From Methylacidiphilum caldifontis (GTDB lineage Bacteria; Verrucomicrobiota; Verrucomicrobiia; Methylacidiphilales; CAMAQI01), in the NCBI GenBank assembly GCA_945860255.1, contig CAMAQI010000135.1:1-6420 (forward strand): DNA of 6,420 bases. Direction: 5' to 3'. Shown here in pieces: positions 1 to 5,310 of the stretch. Every line of letters begins with the position of its first letter. Position 1 is the first letter of the stretch. Below the pieces are notes generated by a model, which was not told the DNA's origin, did no database searches, and was given only the letters and a program-made list of their open reading frames with translations. Both the position numbers and the translations under genes were made by a program.

Positions 1-105
1 CAGACCCTCCTTCGGGGCCAGTCTCTCATAATTTTGAGAAAACACCGAGAAGGTAAACATCATGCTTTGGATTAAAATCCAATAGGTAAATCTTCTGAAG
101 TTCAC
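1..105 (-). CDS. 5' end of a probable secreted protein, runs off the left edge
   Basis: A leftward frame is open from just after a TAG at 118-120 to the window edge. From a GTG at 105 it begins VNFRRFTYWILIQSMM and continues FTFSVFSQNYERLAPKEGL. Basic residues, a hydrophobic stretch and a small-residue site (VFS|QN) make a plausible Sec signal peptide. Two consecutive ATG codons (63-61, 60-58) are alternative starts but would leave a very short signal region. No Shine-Dalgarno sequence precedes either start. An extended -10 promoter lies just upstream of 105, in the AT-rich gap expected before a gene. Only about 35 residues are visible, so no function can be given, and the frame could be chance. 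Confidence rests on the signal-peptide pattern and the promoter, not on homology. Confidence 0.4.
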   Translation of the reverse strand, partial: MNFRRFTYWILIQSMMFTFSVFSQNYERLAPKEGL

Positions 106-114
106 TCTGGGAGA

Positions 115-143
115 AATCTATCAAAATTTCATTTAAAATGCAA
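115..143 (-). promoter_or_regulatory. Candidate promoter for the left-edge gene
   Basis: On the minus strand TTGCAT (143-138) and TAGATT (120-115) are separated by exactly 17 nt, and TGA directly before the -10 gives an extended -10 (TGnTAnnnT). Transcription would start near 108, almost at the GTG at 105, so the transcript would be leaderless or nearly so; the ATG at 63 would have a leader of about 45 nt. The -35 box matches the sigma-70 consensus at 3 of 6 positions and the -10 at 4 of 6. In such AT-rich DNA a chance match is possible. Confidence 0.35.
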
Positions 144-319
144 TATTTACTTAATTAAATATAAAAACCTTATATTGTCCTCCCCATCGATGTAAAAAAT
201 GGCTTTGAATTTCGGTTCTATTGCAAAATTTGGGATAAATAAATTAGGCTCACGTTTCCATTAGAATTAAAAAAACTCTCTCGTGAAGTGAAAATTCTTT
301 AAAACCATTCCTGCTTTTC

Positions 320-498
320 TGTCGAAGATCCGCCGTAGTTCTGAAAGAAAACGTAGGTGGACGCCGACACTTTGAGCCCATCTCCAACTCTATGTTGACT
401 CATTCAACTCCCGTCTCATTCGGATTGCGTCCTGCAATCTCTTCTCCCGCTGCTGCGGGATCAGATCGTCTCCTCCAAACCCTTTTGGAGTCGGCTCC
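320..498. other. GC-rich island of tandem hairpins, possible structured RNA or mobile repeat
   Basis: Positions 321-500 are 53% GC against about 17-37% in the flanks. Five stem-loops follow one another. The first is a long imperfect arm pair (TGTCG 320-324 with CGACA 365-369, then TCCGCC 329-334 with GGTGGA 356-361 including one G-U). The second is GTTGA-ctcat-TCAAC at 394-408, and the third GATTGC-gtcct-GCAATC at 423-439. The fourth is TCCCGC-tgct-GCGGGA at 445-460, and the fifth CTCCAAA-ccct-TTTGGAG at 473-490. The last four are perfect stems of 5-7 bp with 4-5-nt loops. The strand is unknown; neither side ends in a clear hairpin plus U-tract. It could be a noncoding RNA, a dispersed intergenic repeat, or a relic of a mobile element. 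It matches no RNA family I recognise. Confidence 0.5.
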
Positions 499-734
499 TT
501 ATTAAATTGAATTTTTCATAATCTCTTGATTGATAGATGTTTATATATCTTAGGAAGTTTACTTCACTAGGCGCGAAGGACGTGGAGAAATTCCTTATTT
601 CTTGATTTCCTTATTTTAAAATCTCTTTGGTTTTTGCTTCTGTTGTATGAATTGGGTTAAATATAAAATCTGGGTTTAAAATTCATAAATCGGAATTCAA
701 TGCGATGTGTATGAAATTTGAGAATGTTTTCATT

Positions 735-767
735 GAGGAGATATCCTCGGTTTCGGTCTTTGACCGA
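735..767 (-). terminator. Paired small hairpins after the amidase stop, weak terminator
   Basis: Directly after the amidase TAA (771-769) the minus strand reads TCGGTC-aaa-GACCGA (767-753), then GAGGA-tatc-TCCTC (748-735). A third small dyad, AATG/CATT, lies at 723-734. No U-tract follows any of them, so this is not a standard intrinsic terminator. The position suggests 3'-end processing, mRNA protection or weak termination of the operon transcript. The palindromes are seen directly; the role is inferred. Confidence 0.35.
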
Positions 768-768
768 T

Positions 769-2040
769 TTATGGGTTCCAAACGGTCGGTAAAAATTTCC
801 GGGTTTCTTGGTTCGGTTTTTGAGTTTGACGATAAAAATCGACAATTCCTTCGACAACAGAAAGGGCAAAGTCATGGTGAATACTAGAGACCATCTCCCC
901 TTGAATCTCTTTTTGACCTTCGTAATCCCCTGCGATAATTCGGTAATAGGCATCTTGAGCATTCATATAAGGTCCTTCGACAAAAACGGTAGGGCCGACA
1001 AACCAACGGTTCGCTGCTAGATTTCGCGCATAGACATAGGGCTCCTCTTTCATCGGAACTACCGCTCCCCACTTTTTGTACTGCTCCGGCTCCATCTTGA
1101 AGATTTCTTTCATTCTCCTGGAGATCTTTGCCGAAAGCCCAAGCTCAATTTCATTATTCTGCTCAAGAAGTTGTGCCATTAAATCAAATTTCTGATCATC
1201 ATACTTGAGTTCATTGGCCATGAATCCCCCTGTAATAAATAGGACAAGTCGACTTTTCTCAACGAGTTGAGGAATCAGTGGATTCGGCCCCCAATCACCG
1301 GCATTATAATGAAGACAAACGGTGAGATCCGGTTTGAGCTTCTGAATTCTTTCGGCACGTGCCCGGATCTCTGCTGTTCGATAAAACAACATATTCGCCC
1401 GTTTCACAATCTCCGTCTCCACCGGGAGAAACTGAGTCGATCCGAGATCAAAAATCCACTGAAGCGCCTCTTGACGAAGATCGGAGGGACGGAGTGAGGT
1501 TACTGGAACTTCATCTTCTTTCGTCCAAACAACCTCAGCCCCATAAGCTTTTAATTGGGATTCAATAATCCGGCAGGTCATTAAATTTAATTTAGCCTCT
1601 TCAACAGGAGGATTCTGTTCCATTTGAAAAAAACGTTCCTCTAATTTCGAAAAATCCCCTCCAATATGCCCGGGATCCAAACAAATTCTAAGCCCTTGAA
1701 GCGGCTTTTCTCTAAGTGGGTTTTCCGGATATCGGGGGGGATGAGGATTTGGTCGAACGGAGGAAAACTCATTGGAAAAAAACAGAGAAAACAGCGGGGT
1801 TGTTTTCGAGCTATCGGAGAAAAGCGTTAACGATTCCGGAGAGATCCTCAGGTAGGCTCGCATCCCTCCATCAACGGAATAGACCTGATCGAGTAGCGCT
1901 TCAAATCGCTCGCGAGTGATCGTAAAATGATACTCATGAAGCTTTTTCCACTCAACCTCTGAGGAAAGCGGCGAAAGGCGTCCGGCATTCAAAAAAGAAA
2001 CGAGCAACCCCAAAAATAAAACAAGAGAGATTGCTCGCAT
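769..2040 (-). CDS. Secreted zinc N-acetylmuramoyl-L-alanine amidase (Amidase_3 family)
   Basis: This predicted enzyme cleaves the amide bond between N-acetylmuramic acid and L-alanine of the peptide stem, trimming or splitting peptidoglycan in the periplasm. I start it at the ATG (2040), giving 423 residues; a TTG one codon upstream is less likely. Residues 1-19 form a signal peptide (hydrophobic core, then LNA|G). Residues 30-100 are an N-terminal region I cannot assign. The catalytic domain spans about 117-403. Zinc ligands are His125 in LDPGH, Glu148 before AKLNL and His244 in LHYNAG; the catalytic Glu355 sits in VFVEG. The domain is longer than the usual Amidase_3 core (about 180-220 residues), with extra sequence around 190-225 and 255-345. 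The gene follows the PepSY-like gene after 19 nt with no Shine-Dalgarno sequence, so the two probably form one operon. Family and activity are well supported; the cellular role (division, recycling or morphology) is not. Confidence 0.88.
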   Translation of the reverse strand: MRAISLVLFLGLLVSFLNAGRLSPLSSEVEWKKLHEYHFTITRERFEALLDQVYSVDGGMRAYLRISPESLTLFSDSSKTTPLFSLFFSNEFSSVRPNPHPPRYPENPLREKPLQGLRICLDPGHIGGDFSKLEERFFQMEQNPPVEEAKLNLMTCRIIESQLKAYGAEVVWTKEDEVPVTSLRPSDLRQEALQWIFDLGSTQFLPVETEIVKRANMLFYRTAEIRARAERIQKLKPDLTVCLHYNAGDWGPNPLIPQLVEKSRLVLFITGGFMANELKYDDQKFDLMAQLLEQNNEIELGLSAKISRRMKEIFKMEPEQYKKWGAVVPMKEEPYVYARNLAANRWFVGPTVFVEGPYMNAQDAYYRIIAGDYEGQKEIQGEMVSSIHHDFALSVVEGIVDFYRQTQKPNQETRKFLPTVWNP

Positions 2041-2059
2041 CAAATCATTCAGTCAAAAG

Positions 2060-2644
2060 TTAACTTTTCTTTTTATCGACAAGCTTTTGAAGATCGATCT
2101 TAGACTCAACAATCGAACCGCTCTCGGCAGAGACGACGGCATAACCGATATCGGCCTCTTTTCCATTCTTATCAGCAAAGATTTTAACGGTCCAATAAGG
2201 GAGACGGGCACTGTTCTCTTTCGAAAGATTAAAGGTGACGGTGCTGAGTTTCACTTTTTCAAGACCGGCGCTTTTGATCACGGCTTGCAGGGCTTGATTG
2301 GAGTCAAATTTTAAAAAGGACGGACTCATGACTTCATCCGCCTTGTACGCGGCAAGACGGAGTTTTCCGATCTCAAAATAACCATCACGAATCTCAATCG
2401 GCTTTCCGGCACGAACCGTCACAATTCGACCTTGTTGACGGGCATTGAGATCAAAGAAGACAAAAGACCAAGTCCCGGGAGTTAAGGTCACTCCATCACG
2501 AGCTCCATTAATTTGAATCACTTTTCCAATGCTCTCCTTTGCGACATGATTTTCAGCTGACTTCAGCGCCTCGAAGGCGGTTGGAGCTTTCTCTGCCAAG
2601 ATCGATTGAATGAAAATAAGGGAACAAATAATTAGTCGTTTCAT
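2060..2644 (-). CDS. Small secreted protein with PepSY-like repeats
   Basis: This 194-residue protein has an N-terminal signal peptide (MKRL, hydrophobic core, cleavage near ILA|EK at 17/18) and should be periplasmic or secreted. The mature part appears to hold two related units. Each has a short helix with alanines, a strand region, a Trp-centred strand (TWSFVFF around 59; YWTVKI around 151) and a closing hydrophobic strand. The second (about 116-182, ending GYAVVSAESGSIVE) resembles a PepSY domain; the first (about 22-87) is a weaker match. PepSY domains are often linked to restraint of secreted peptidases or to envelope sensing, but nothing here fixes the ligand. It is the first gene of the operon with the downstream amidase, so an accessory or regulatory role for that enzyme is plausible but inferred. 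The C-terminus is Lys-rich (DKKKS). The ATG at 2644 is the only sensible start; no Shine-Dalgarno sequence precedes it. Confidence 0.75.
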   Translation of the reverse strand: MKRLIICSLIFIQSILAEKAPTAFEALKSAENHVAKESIGKVIQINGARDGVTLTPGTWSFVFFDLNARQQGRIVTVRAGKPIEIRDGYFEIGKLRLAAYKADEVMSPSFLKFDSNQALQAVIKSAGLEKVKLSTVTFNLSKENSARLPYWTVKIFADKNGKEADIGYAVVSAESGSIVESKIDLQKLVDKKKS

Positions 2645-2656
2645 AAATTTAAAAAG

Positions 2657-2684
2657 AACTTATGAAAAAGCTACCAATTGTCAA
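2657..2684 (-). promoter_or_regulatory. Promoter of the PepSY-like/amidase operon
   Basis: On the minus strand a perfect -35 box TTGACA (2684-2679) is followed after 16 nt by TAAGTT (2662-2657), which fits the TAnnnT core of a -10. Transcription would begin near 2650, leaving only about 6 nt before the ATG at 2644, too short for a ribosome binding site, and none is seen. The -35 is convincing; the -10 is weak, and CATAAG two bases upstream is an alternative with a poorer spacer. Confidence 0.5.
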
Positions 2685-2712
2685 AACAACTAAATATTAA
2701 TAAATCTAATTT

Positions 2713-2730
2713 TACAGATTAGTTTCTGTA
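2713..2730. promoter_or_regulatory. Operator-like inverted repeat in the divergent spacer
   Basis: TACAGA (2713-2718) and TCTGTA (2725-2730) form a perfect 6-bp dyad with a 6-nt centre. The site lies 26 nt upstream of the dehydrogenase ATG and about 28 nt upstream of the leftward -35 box, a good place for a repressor or activator acting on one or both divergent units. A TAAGAT box at 2745-2750 could be the rightward -10; no good -35 pairs with it. A 14-nt-spaced direct repeat GATTA (2717, 2731) overlaps the dyad. No regulator gene is in the window, so the protein that would bind is unknown. Confidence 0.4.
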
Positions 2731-2756
2731 GATTAACTTATCATTAAGATCATTTT

Positions 2757-4265
2757 ATGACCGTTGAAAAAATGTATTTGAATGGGAAGTGGGTTGAGGG
2801 AATTGAGCAAAAAACGCGTACCATTCTTAATCCCGCAACCAATCTGACTTTGAAAACAGTGACCGATGGCACGCTTCTCGATGCTCAATACGCCATTCGT
2901 AATGGAAGAGAGGCTTTTGACCACGGCTTATGGCCTCAGATGCGCGCGGCAGAGCGCGCGGCCTATCTCTTTAAACTTGCGGATGCGATCGAAAAGAATG
3001 CTGAAGAGTTCGCAGTTCTAGAGACCCTCAATCAAGGGAAACCCCTTCGTGAGTCCCGTTACGACGTGCTCGATGCAGCCTCCTGTTTCCGTTACTATGC
3101 TGGGTTAATCACGAAGCCCCTAGGACAAACCTACGAGGTTCCCGATCCCAATATTCAATCGATGGTCGTTCGCGAACCGATTGGTCTCTGTGGTCAAATC
3201 ATCCCTTGGAACTATCCCCTTTTAATGGCGGCGTGGAAGCTTGCCCCTGGACTTGCAGCAGGAAATTGTTGCATCTTAAAACCAGCGGAAATGACTCCAC
3301 TCACCGCCATCAAGCTTTTTGAACTCATCGATTCCATCGGATTTCCCCCGGGCTCGGTCCAGCTGCTTCTGGGCCCGGGGGATCCCGTTGGTTCCCTTCT
3401 CGCCTCAAGTCCTTTGGTGGATAAAATCGCCTTCACGGGAGGGACCGTCACGGGACGAAAAATCATGCAAGCGGCCACCGGAAATCTTAAAAAAGTGACT
3501 TTAGAGCTTGGTGGAAAAAGTCCGAACATTGTCTTTGCCGACTCCGATCTCGATGTTGCCTTGGAGTATGCCATGTTCGGAATTCTCGCAGGACAAGGGG
3601 AGGTCTGTAGCGCAGGATCACGACTGCTTCTCGAATCCTCAATTGCCGAGGATTTTAGCCAAAAACTGGCGAAAGCCTTTTCGAAAGTAGTCGTCGGTGA
3701 GGGAATGCATTCCGATACGGAAATGGGGCCCCTTATTTCCGCTGCCCATCTCCAAAAAGTTCTGAACTATGTTCAAATCGGAAAAGATGAAGGAGCGAAA
3801 CTCCTCACGGGAGGGAATAAGATTGATACCGATTTATTAAAAGTCGGAAATTTCATGGAACCGACGATTTTTTCAGAGACTACCCCGCAGATGCGCATTG
3901 TTCAAGAGGAGATCTTTGGACCGGTTCTAGCGATCCAAACCTTTACGAATGAGGCCGAGGCGGTCGCTCTCGCCAATAACTCGATCTACGGACTGGCTGG
4001 GGCGGTCTTCACAAAAGAGGGAGCCAAGGGGATGAGAGTTCTCCGAAAACTCCGGGCCGGAATTACATGGATGAACACCTATCATCCGACTTTTAATGAA
4101 GCCCCTTGGGGAGGCTATAAACAATCGGGGATCGGCCGTGAGCTGGGGACATTTGGGTTGGAGGCCTATAGCGAAGTTAAACAGATTAATATTAATTTAA
4201 ATCCCGTACGTTTGGGATGGTATTCAAAACTGGGCTCTACAGGGTTCGAACCTGTGACCTGCTGA
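2757..4265 (+). CDS. NAD(P)-dependent aldehyde dehydrogenase, betaine-aldehyde type
   Basis: Oxidises an aldehyde to the acid with NAD(P)+ in the cytoplasm; closest in style to betaine aldehyde dehydrogenase (GbsA/BetB-like). It is 502 residues long. Conserved residues are Asn152 in PWNYP, Lys175 in KPAE, the nucleotide loop FTGGTVTG at 226-233, general base Glu250 in ELGGKSP, nucleophile Cys284 in GEVCSAGSRL, and Glu385 in EEIFGPV. Aromatic residues Tyr153, Trp160 and Trp451 match three of the four betaine-pocket residues known in plant enzymes; the fourth, six residues before the Cys, is Ala278. Substrate is therefore uncertain (betaine, amino- or general aldehyde). The usual C-terminus appears to end near GWYSK (491); the last 11 residues, LGSTGFEPVTC, and the TGA are read from the antisense strand of a tRNA gene. 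The ATG at 2757 is preferred over Met6 to keep the usual N-terminal length. No Shine-Dalgarno sequence is seen. It appears monocistronic. Confidence 0.9.
   Translation: MTVEKMYLNGKWVEGIEQKTRTILNPATNLTLKTVTDGTLLDAQYAIRNGREAFDHGLWPQMRAAERAAYLFKLADAIEKNAEEFAVLETLNQGKPLRESRYDVLDAASCFRYYAGLITKPLGQTYEVPDPNIQSMVVREPIGLCGQIIPWNYPLLMAAWKLAPGLAAGNCCILKPAEMTPLTAIKLFELIDSIGFPPGSVQLLLGPGDPVGSLLASSPLVDKIAFTGGTVTGRKIMQAATGNLKKVTLELGGKSPNIVFADSDLDVALEYAMFGILAGQGEVCSAGSRLLLESSIAEDFSQKLAKAFSKVVVGEGMHSDTEMGPLISAAHLQKVLNYVQIGKDEGAKLLTGGNKIDTDLLKVGNFMEPTIFSETTPQMRIVQEEIFGPVLAIQTFTNEAEAVALANNSIYGLAGAVFTKEGAKGMRVLRKLRAGITWMNTYHPTFNEAPWGGYKQSGIGRELGTFGLEAYSEVKQININLNPVRLGWYSKLGSTGFEPVTC
4183..4218 (-). terminator. 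Candidate terminator of the tRNA transcript, inside the dehydrogenase gene
   Basis: Leaving the tRNA 3' end leftward, the minus strand reads ATCCC (4218-4214), an 8-nt loop and GGGAT (4205-4201), then an A/T-only run down to 4185. The 5-bp stem is short and the U-tract is interrupted, so this is a weak intrinsic terminator or a 3'-processing signal. It lies in codons for the last family-typical residues of the dehydrogenase. Confidence 0.35.
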
Positions 4266-4305
4266 TCCGTAGTCAGCCGCTCTAATCCAACTGAGCTAAG
4301 AGCCC
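4231..4305 (-). tRNA. tRNA-Arg (anticodon ACG)
   Basis: The minus strand folds into a full cloverleaf of 75 nt. The acceptor stem is GGGCTCT (4305-4299) with AGAGCCC (4238-4232), discriminator A at 4231. The D stem GCTC/GAGC has a loop with the conserved GG. The anticodon stem GCTGA/TCAGC encloses CTACGGA, with anticodon ACG at 4270-4268. The variable loop is 5 nt, and the T arm is ACAGG-TTCGAAC-CCTGT. All stems are perfectly paired. CCA is not encoded (GTT follows the discriminator), so it must be added after transcription. A34 is normally changed to inosine by TadA, letting this tRNA read CGU, CGC and CGA. It lies 51 nt downstream of the SBF-like gene on the same strand and overlaps the dehydrogenase gene by 35 nt on the opposite strand. 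Confidence 0.96.
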
Positions 4306-4319
4306 TTAAGGGAGGTAAA

Positions 4320-4347
4320 TAGTTACGGAAGTTTTGGAATAAGGCAA
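4320..4347 (-). promoter_or_regulatory. Weak candidate promoter for tRNA-Arg
   Basis: In the 51-nt gap between the carrier stop (4357) and the tRNA, the minus strand has TTGCCT (4347-4342), a 16-nt spacer and TAACTA (4325-4320). A start near 4313 would give a leader of about 8 nt, as is common for tRNA genes. The -10 matches consensus poorly (2 of 6), so the tRNA may instead be co-transcribed from the upstream genes and cut out. Confidence 0.22.
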
Positions 4348-4356
4348 TGAAAATGA

Positions 4357-5310
4357 TCACTTTTTTAAAATCCAACTTCCCAAAATAATTTGAGCCGGAT
4401 GATAAATCACAAAGGGCAGCAGGATTAACCCATAGGTCAATCCTCCTGGAAATACCCCCTCCGTCTGAGCCAGAACCGCCAAAGCCATCGGGGCTCCGGT
4501 TGCAATCGACTTCTGGGCCCCCGAAAAGAGAAAGGTCAAGGAATGAGCCGGATGAACTCTCTTTCCGAACCAATACAACAATCCATGACTCATCATCAGA
4601 AATACGAAGGTAAAAAAGCTTAAAAAGAGAAGCGCATTAACCGAGAGTTCCCCTCCCCCTCCGACTTTCATCGCAAAGAGATCACAAAAAGCAGCGTATA
4701 AGATAAAAAATACGATCAACATATTGATCTTGGAGAGGATTCGATAATTTCTCTCAAAAAAAATACCGAAGAGCGGTCGAAGCAATACCCCTAAAAGGGC
4801 AGGAACAATGAGATTCAAGAGAGTCGGCTTCAGTAACGAAAAATAGGCTAAAGATCCAAAGGCTCGATCGGCAAAATAGAGGGAGATCCAAAGCGGCGTG
4901 AGAAAGACGGCAATGAGATTGGAGCTCACGCTTGCAATCGCTGCCAAGGCCGGATTTTCTCCGGCTTTTTGAGAAAAAACGGTAGAGGTGGAGATCGTCG
5001 TCGGTAAAATTGTCAAAAAAAAGAGAGCGAATTTTATCCGTGGATCAATCGAAGGAAAAAGGGAGATCATTCCCCATCCGATCAACGGAGAGAGGAGGAA
5101 CTGAAAAATCCCAAGATGGAACATCAACCAAGGCGATCGTAATCCCTCAATCCATTTCTCTTTTTTCAACGAAAGTCCCATTCCTAAAAAAATGAAAAAT
5201 ACCCCTGCTTGAGTAAGATTCTGGGAGGCTAATAGTCCCCCCTTCTTTCCCAGCTCAGGAAAGAGGAATGCCGCAATTAAGAGAAGACCGACAATGGCTA
5301 CGGTGCTCAT
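4357..5310 (-). CDS. SBF-like (bile acid:sodium symporter-like) membrane carrier, YfeH type
   Basis: This integral inner-membrane protein of 317 residues is rich in Leu, Phe and Ile, with about ten likely membrane segments (roughly 4-18, 31-48, 60-84, 92-110, 120-145, 159-180, 192-213, 223-247, 259-281 and 289-313). Family marks are the crossover-type segment LPTTISTSTV (102-111), the ASVSSNL stretch (126-132), and FSGAQKSIATGAPMA (262-276), which aligns with the FCGSKKSLANGIPMA type motif of E. coli YfeH as I recall it. Length is close to the roughly 330 of that group. The substrate of this branch is not established, so bile-acid transport should not be assumed; an organic anion is more likely. 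The ATG (5310-5308) overlaps the TGA of the upstream TPR gene as ATGA, with no Shine-Dalgarno sequence but a pyrimidine-rich stretch, pointing to translational coupling. Confidence 0.85.
   Translation of the reverse strand: MSTVAIVGLLLIAAFLFPELGKKGGLLASQNLTQAGVFFIFLGMGLSLKKEKWIEGLRSPWLMFHLGIFQFLLSPLIGWGMISLFPSIDPRIKFALFFLTILPTTISTSTVFSQKAGENPALAAIASVSSNLIAVFLTPLWISLYFADRAFGSLAYFSLLKPTLLNLIVPALLGVLLRPLFGIFFERNYRILSKINMLIVFFILYAAFCDLFAMKVGGGGELSVNALLFLSFFTFVFLMMSHGLLYWFGKRVHPAHSLTFLFSGAQKSIATGAPMALAVLAQTEGVFPGGLTYGLILLPFVIYHPAQIILGSWILKK

Larger units (their letters stand above)
106..768. other. Gene-poor AT-rich intergenic region
   Basis: I see no convincing protein gene in this 663-nt stretch. 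Positions 121-180 are about 17% GC and 241-300 about 30%. Besides the GC-rich hairpin island (320-498) and hairpins near 723-767, there is a 10-nt direct repeat TTCCTTATTT at 591-600 and 607-616 (period 16), and an imperfect repeat beginning GGGTT at 655 and 673. The longest frame through the island (287-505, plus strand) has an ATG at 392 giving only 37 residues and no ribosome binding site. Flanking genes are both leftward, so the region is the 3' flank of the amidase operon and the 5' flank of the left-edge gene. Confidence 0.6.

Noticed and set aside
269..275. Run of seven A (U7 on the minus strand) as a terminator
   Set aside because: No stable hairpin precedes it on the minus strand.
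564..580. A short stretch resembling the GAAGGACGTG segment of 23S rRNA
   Set aside because: Only about 10-15 nt agree and the flanks show no rRNA similarity, so a chance match is more likely than an rRNA fragment.
106..768. CRISPR array or insertion sequence in the gene-poor region
   Set aside because: There are no regularly spaced identical repeats, terminal inverted repeats, target duplications or transposase fragments; the hairpins differ in sequence from each other.
657..962. 101-residue leftward frame overlapping the amidase 3' end
   Set aside because: It overlaps the conserved amidase C-terminal region in another frame and shows no domain, signal peptide or ribosome binding site.
2041..2043. 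TTG as the start of the amidase
   Set aside because: An ATG follows immediately and gives a standard signal peptide.
3212..3574. 120-residue frame antisense to the dehydrogenase
   Set aside because: It is a shadow of a strongly conserved coding region, with composition explained by the opposite strand.
4166..4573. 135-residue leftward frame through the tRNA
   Set aside because: It reads through tRNA-Arg and the 3' ends of two well-supported genes; the part SVGLERLTTDQQVTGSNPV is a typical translated tRNA.
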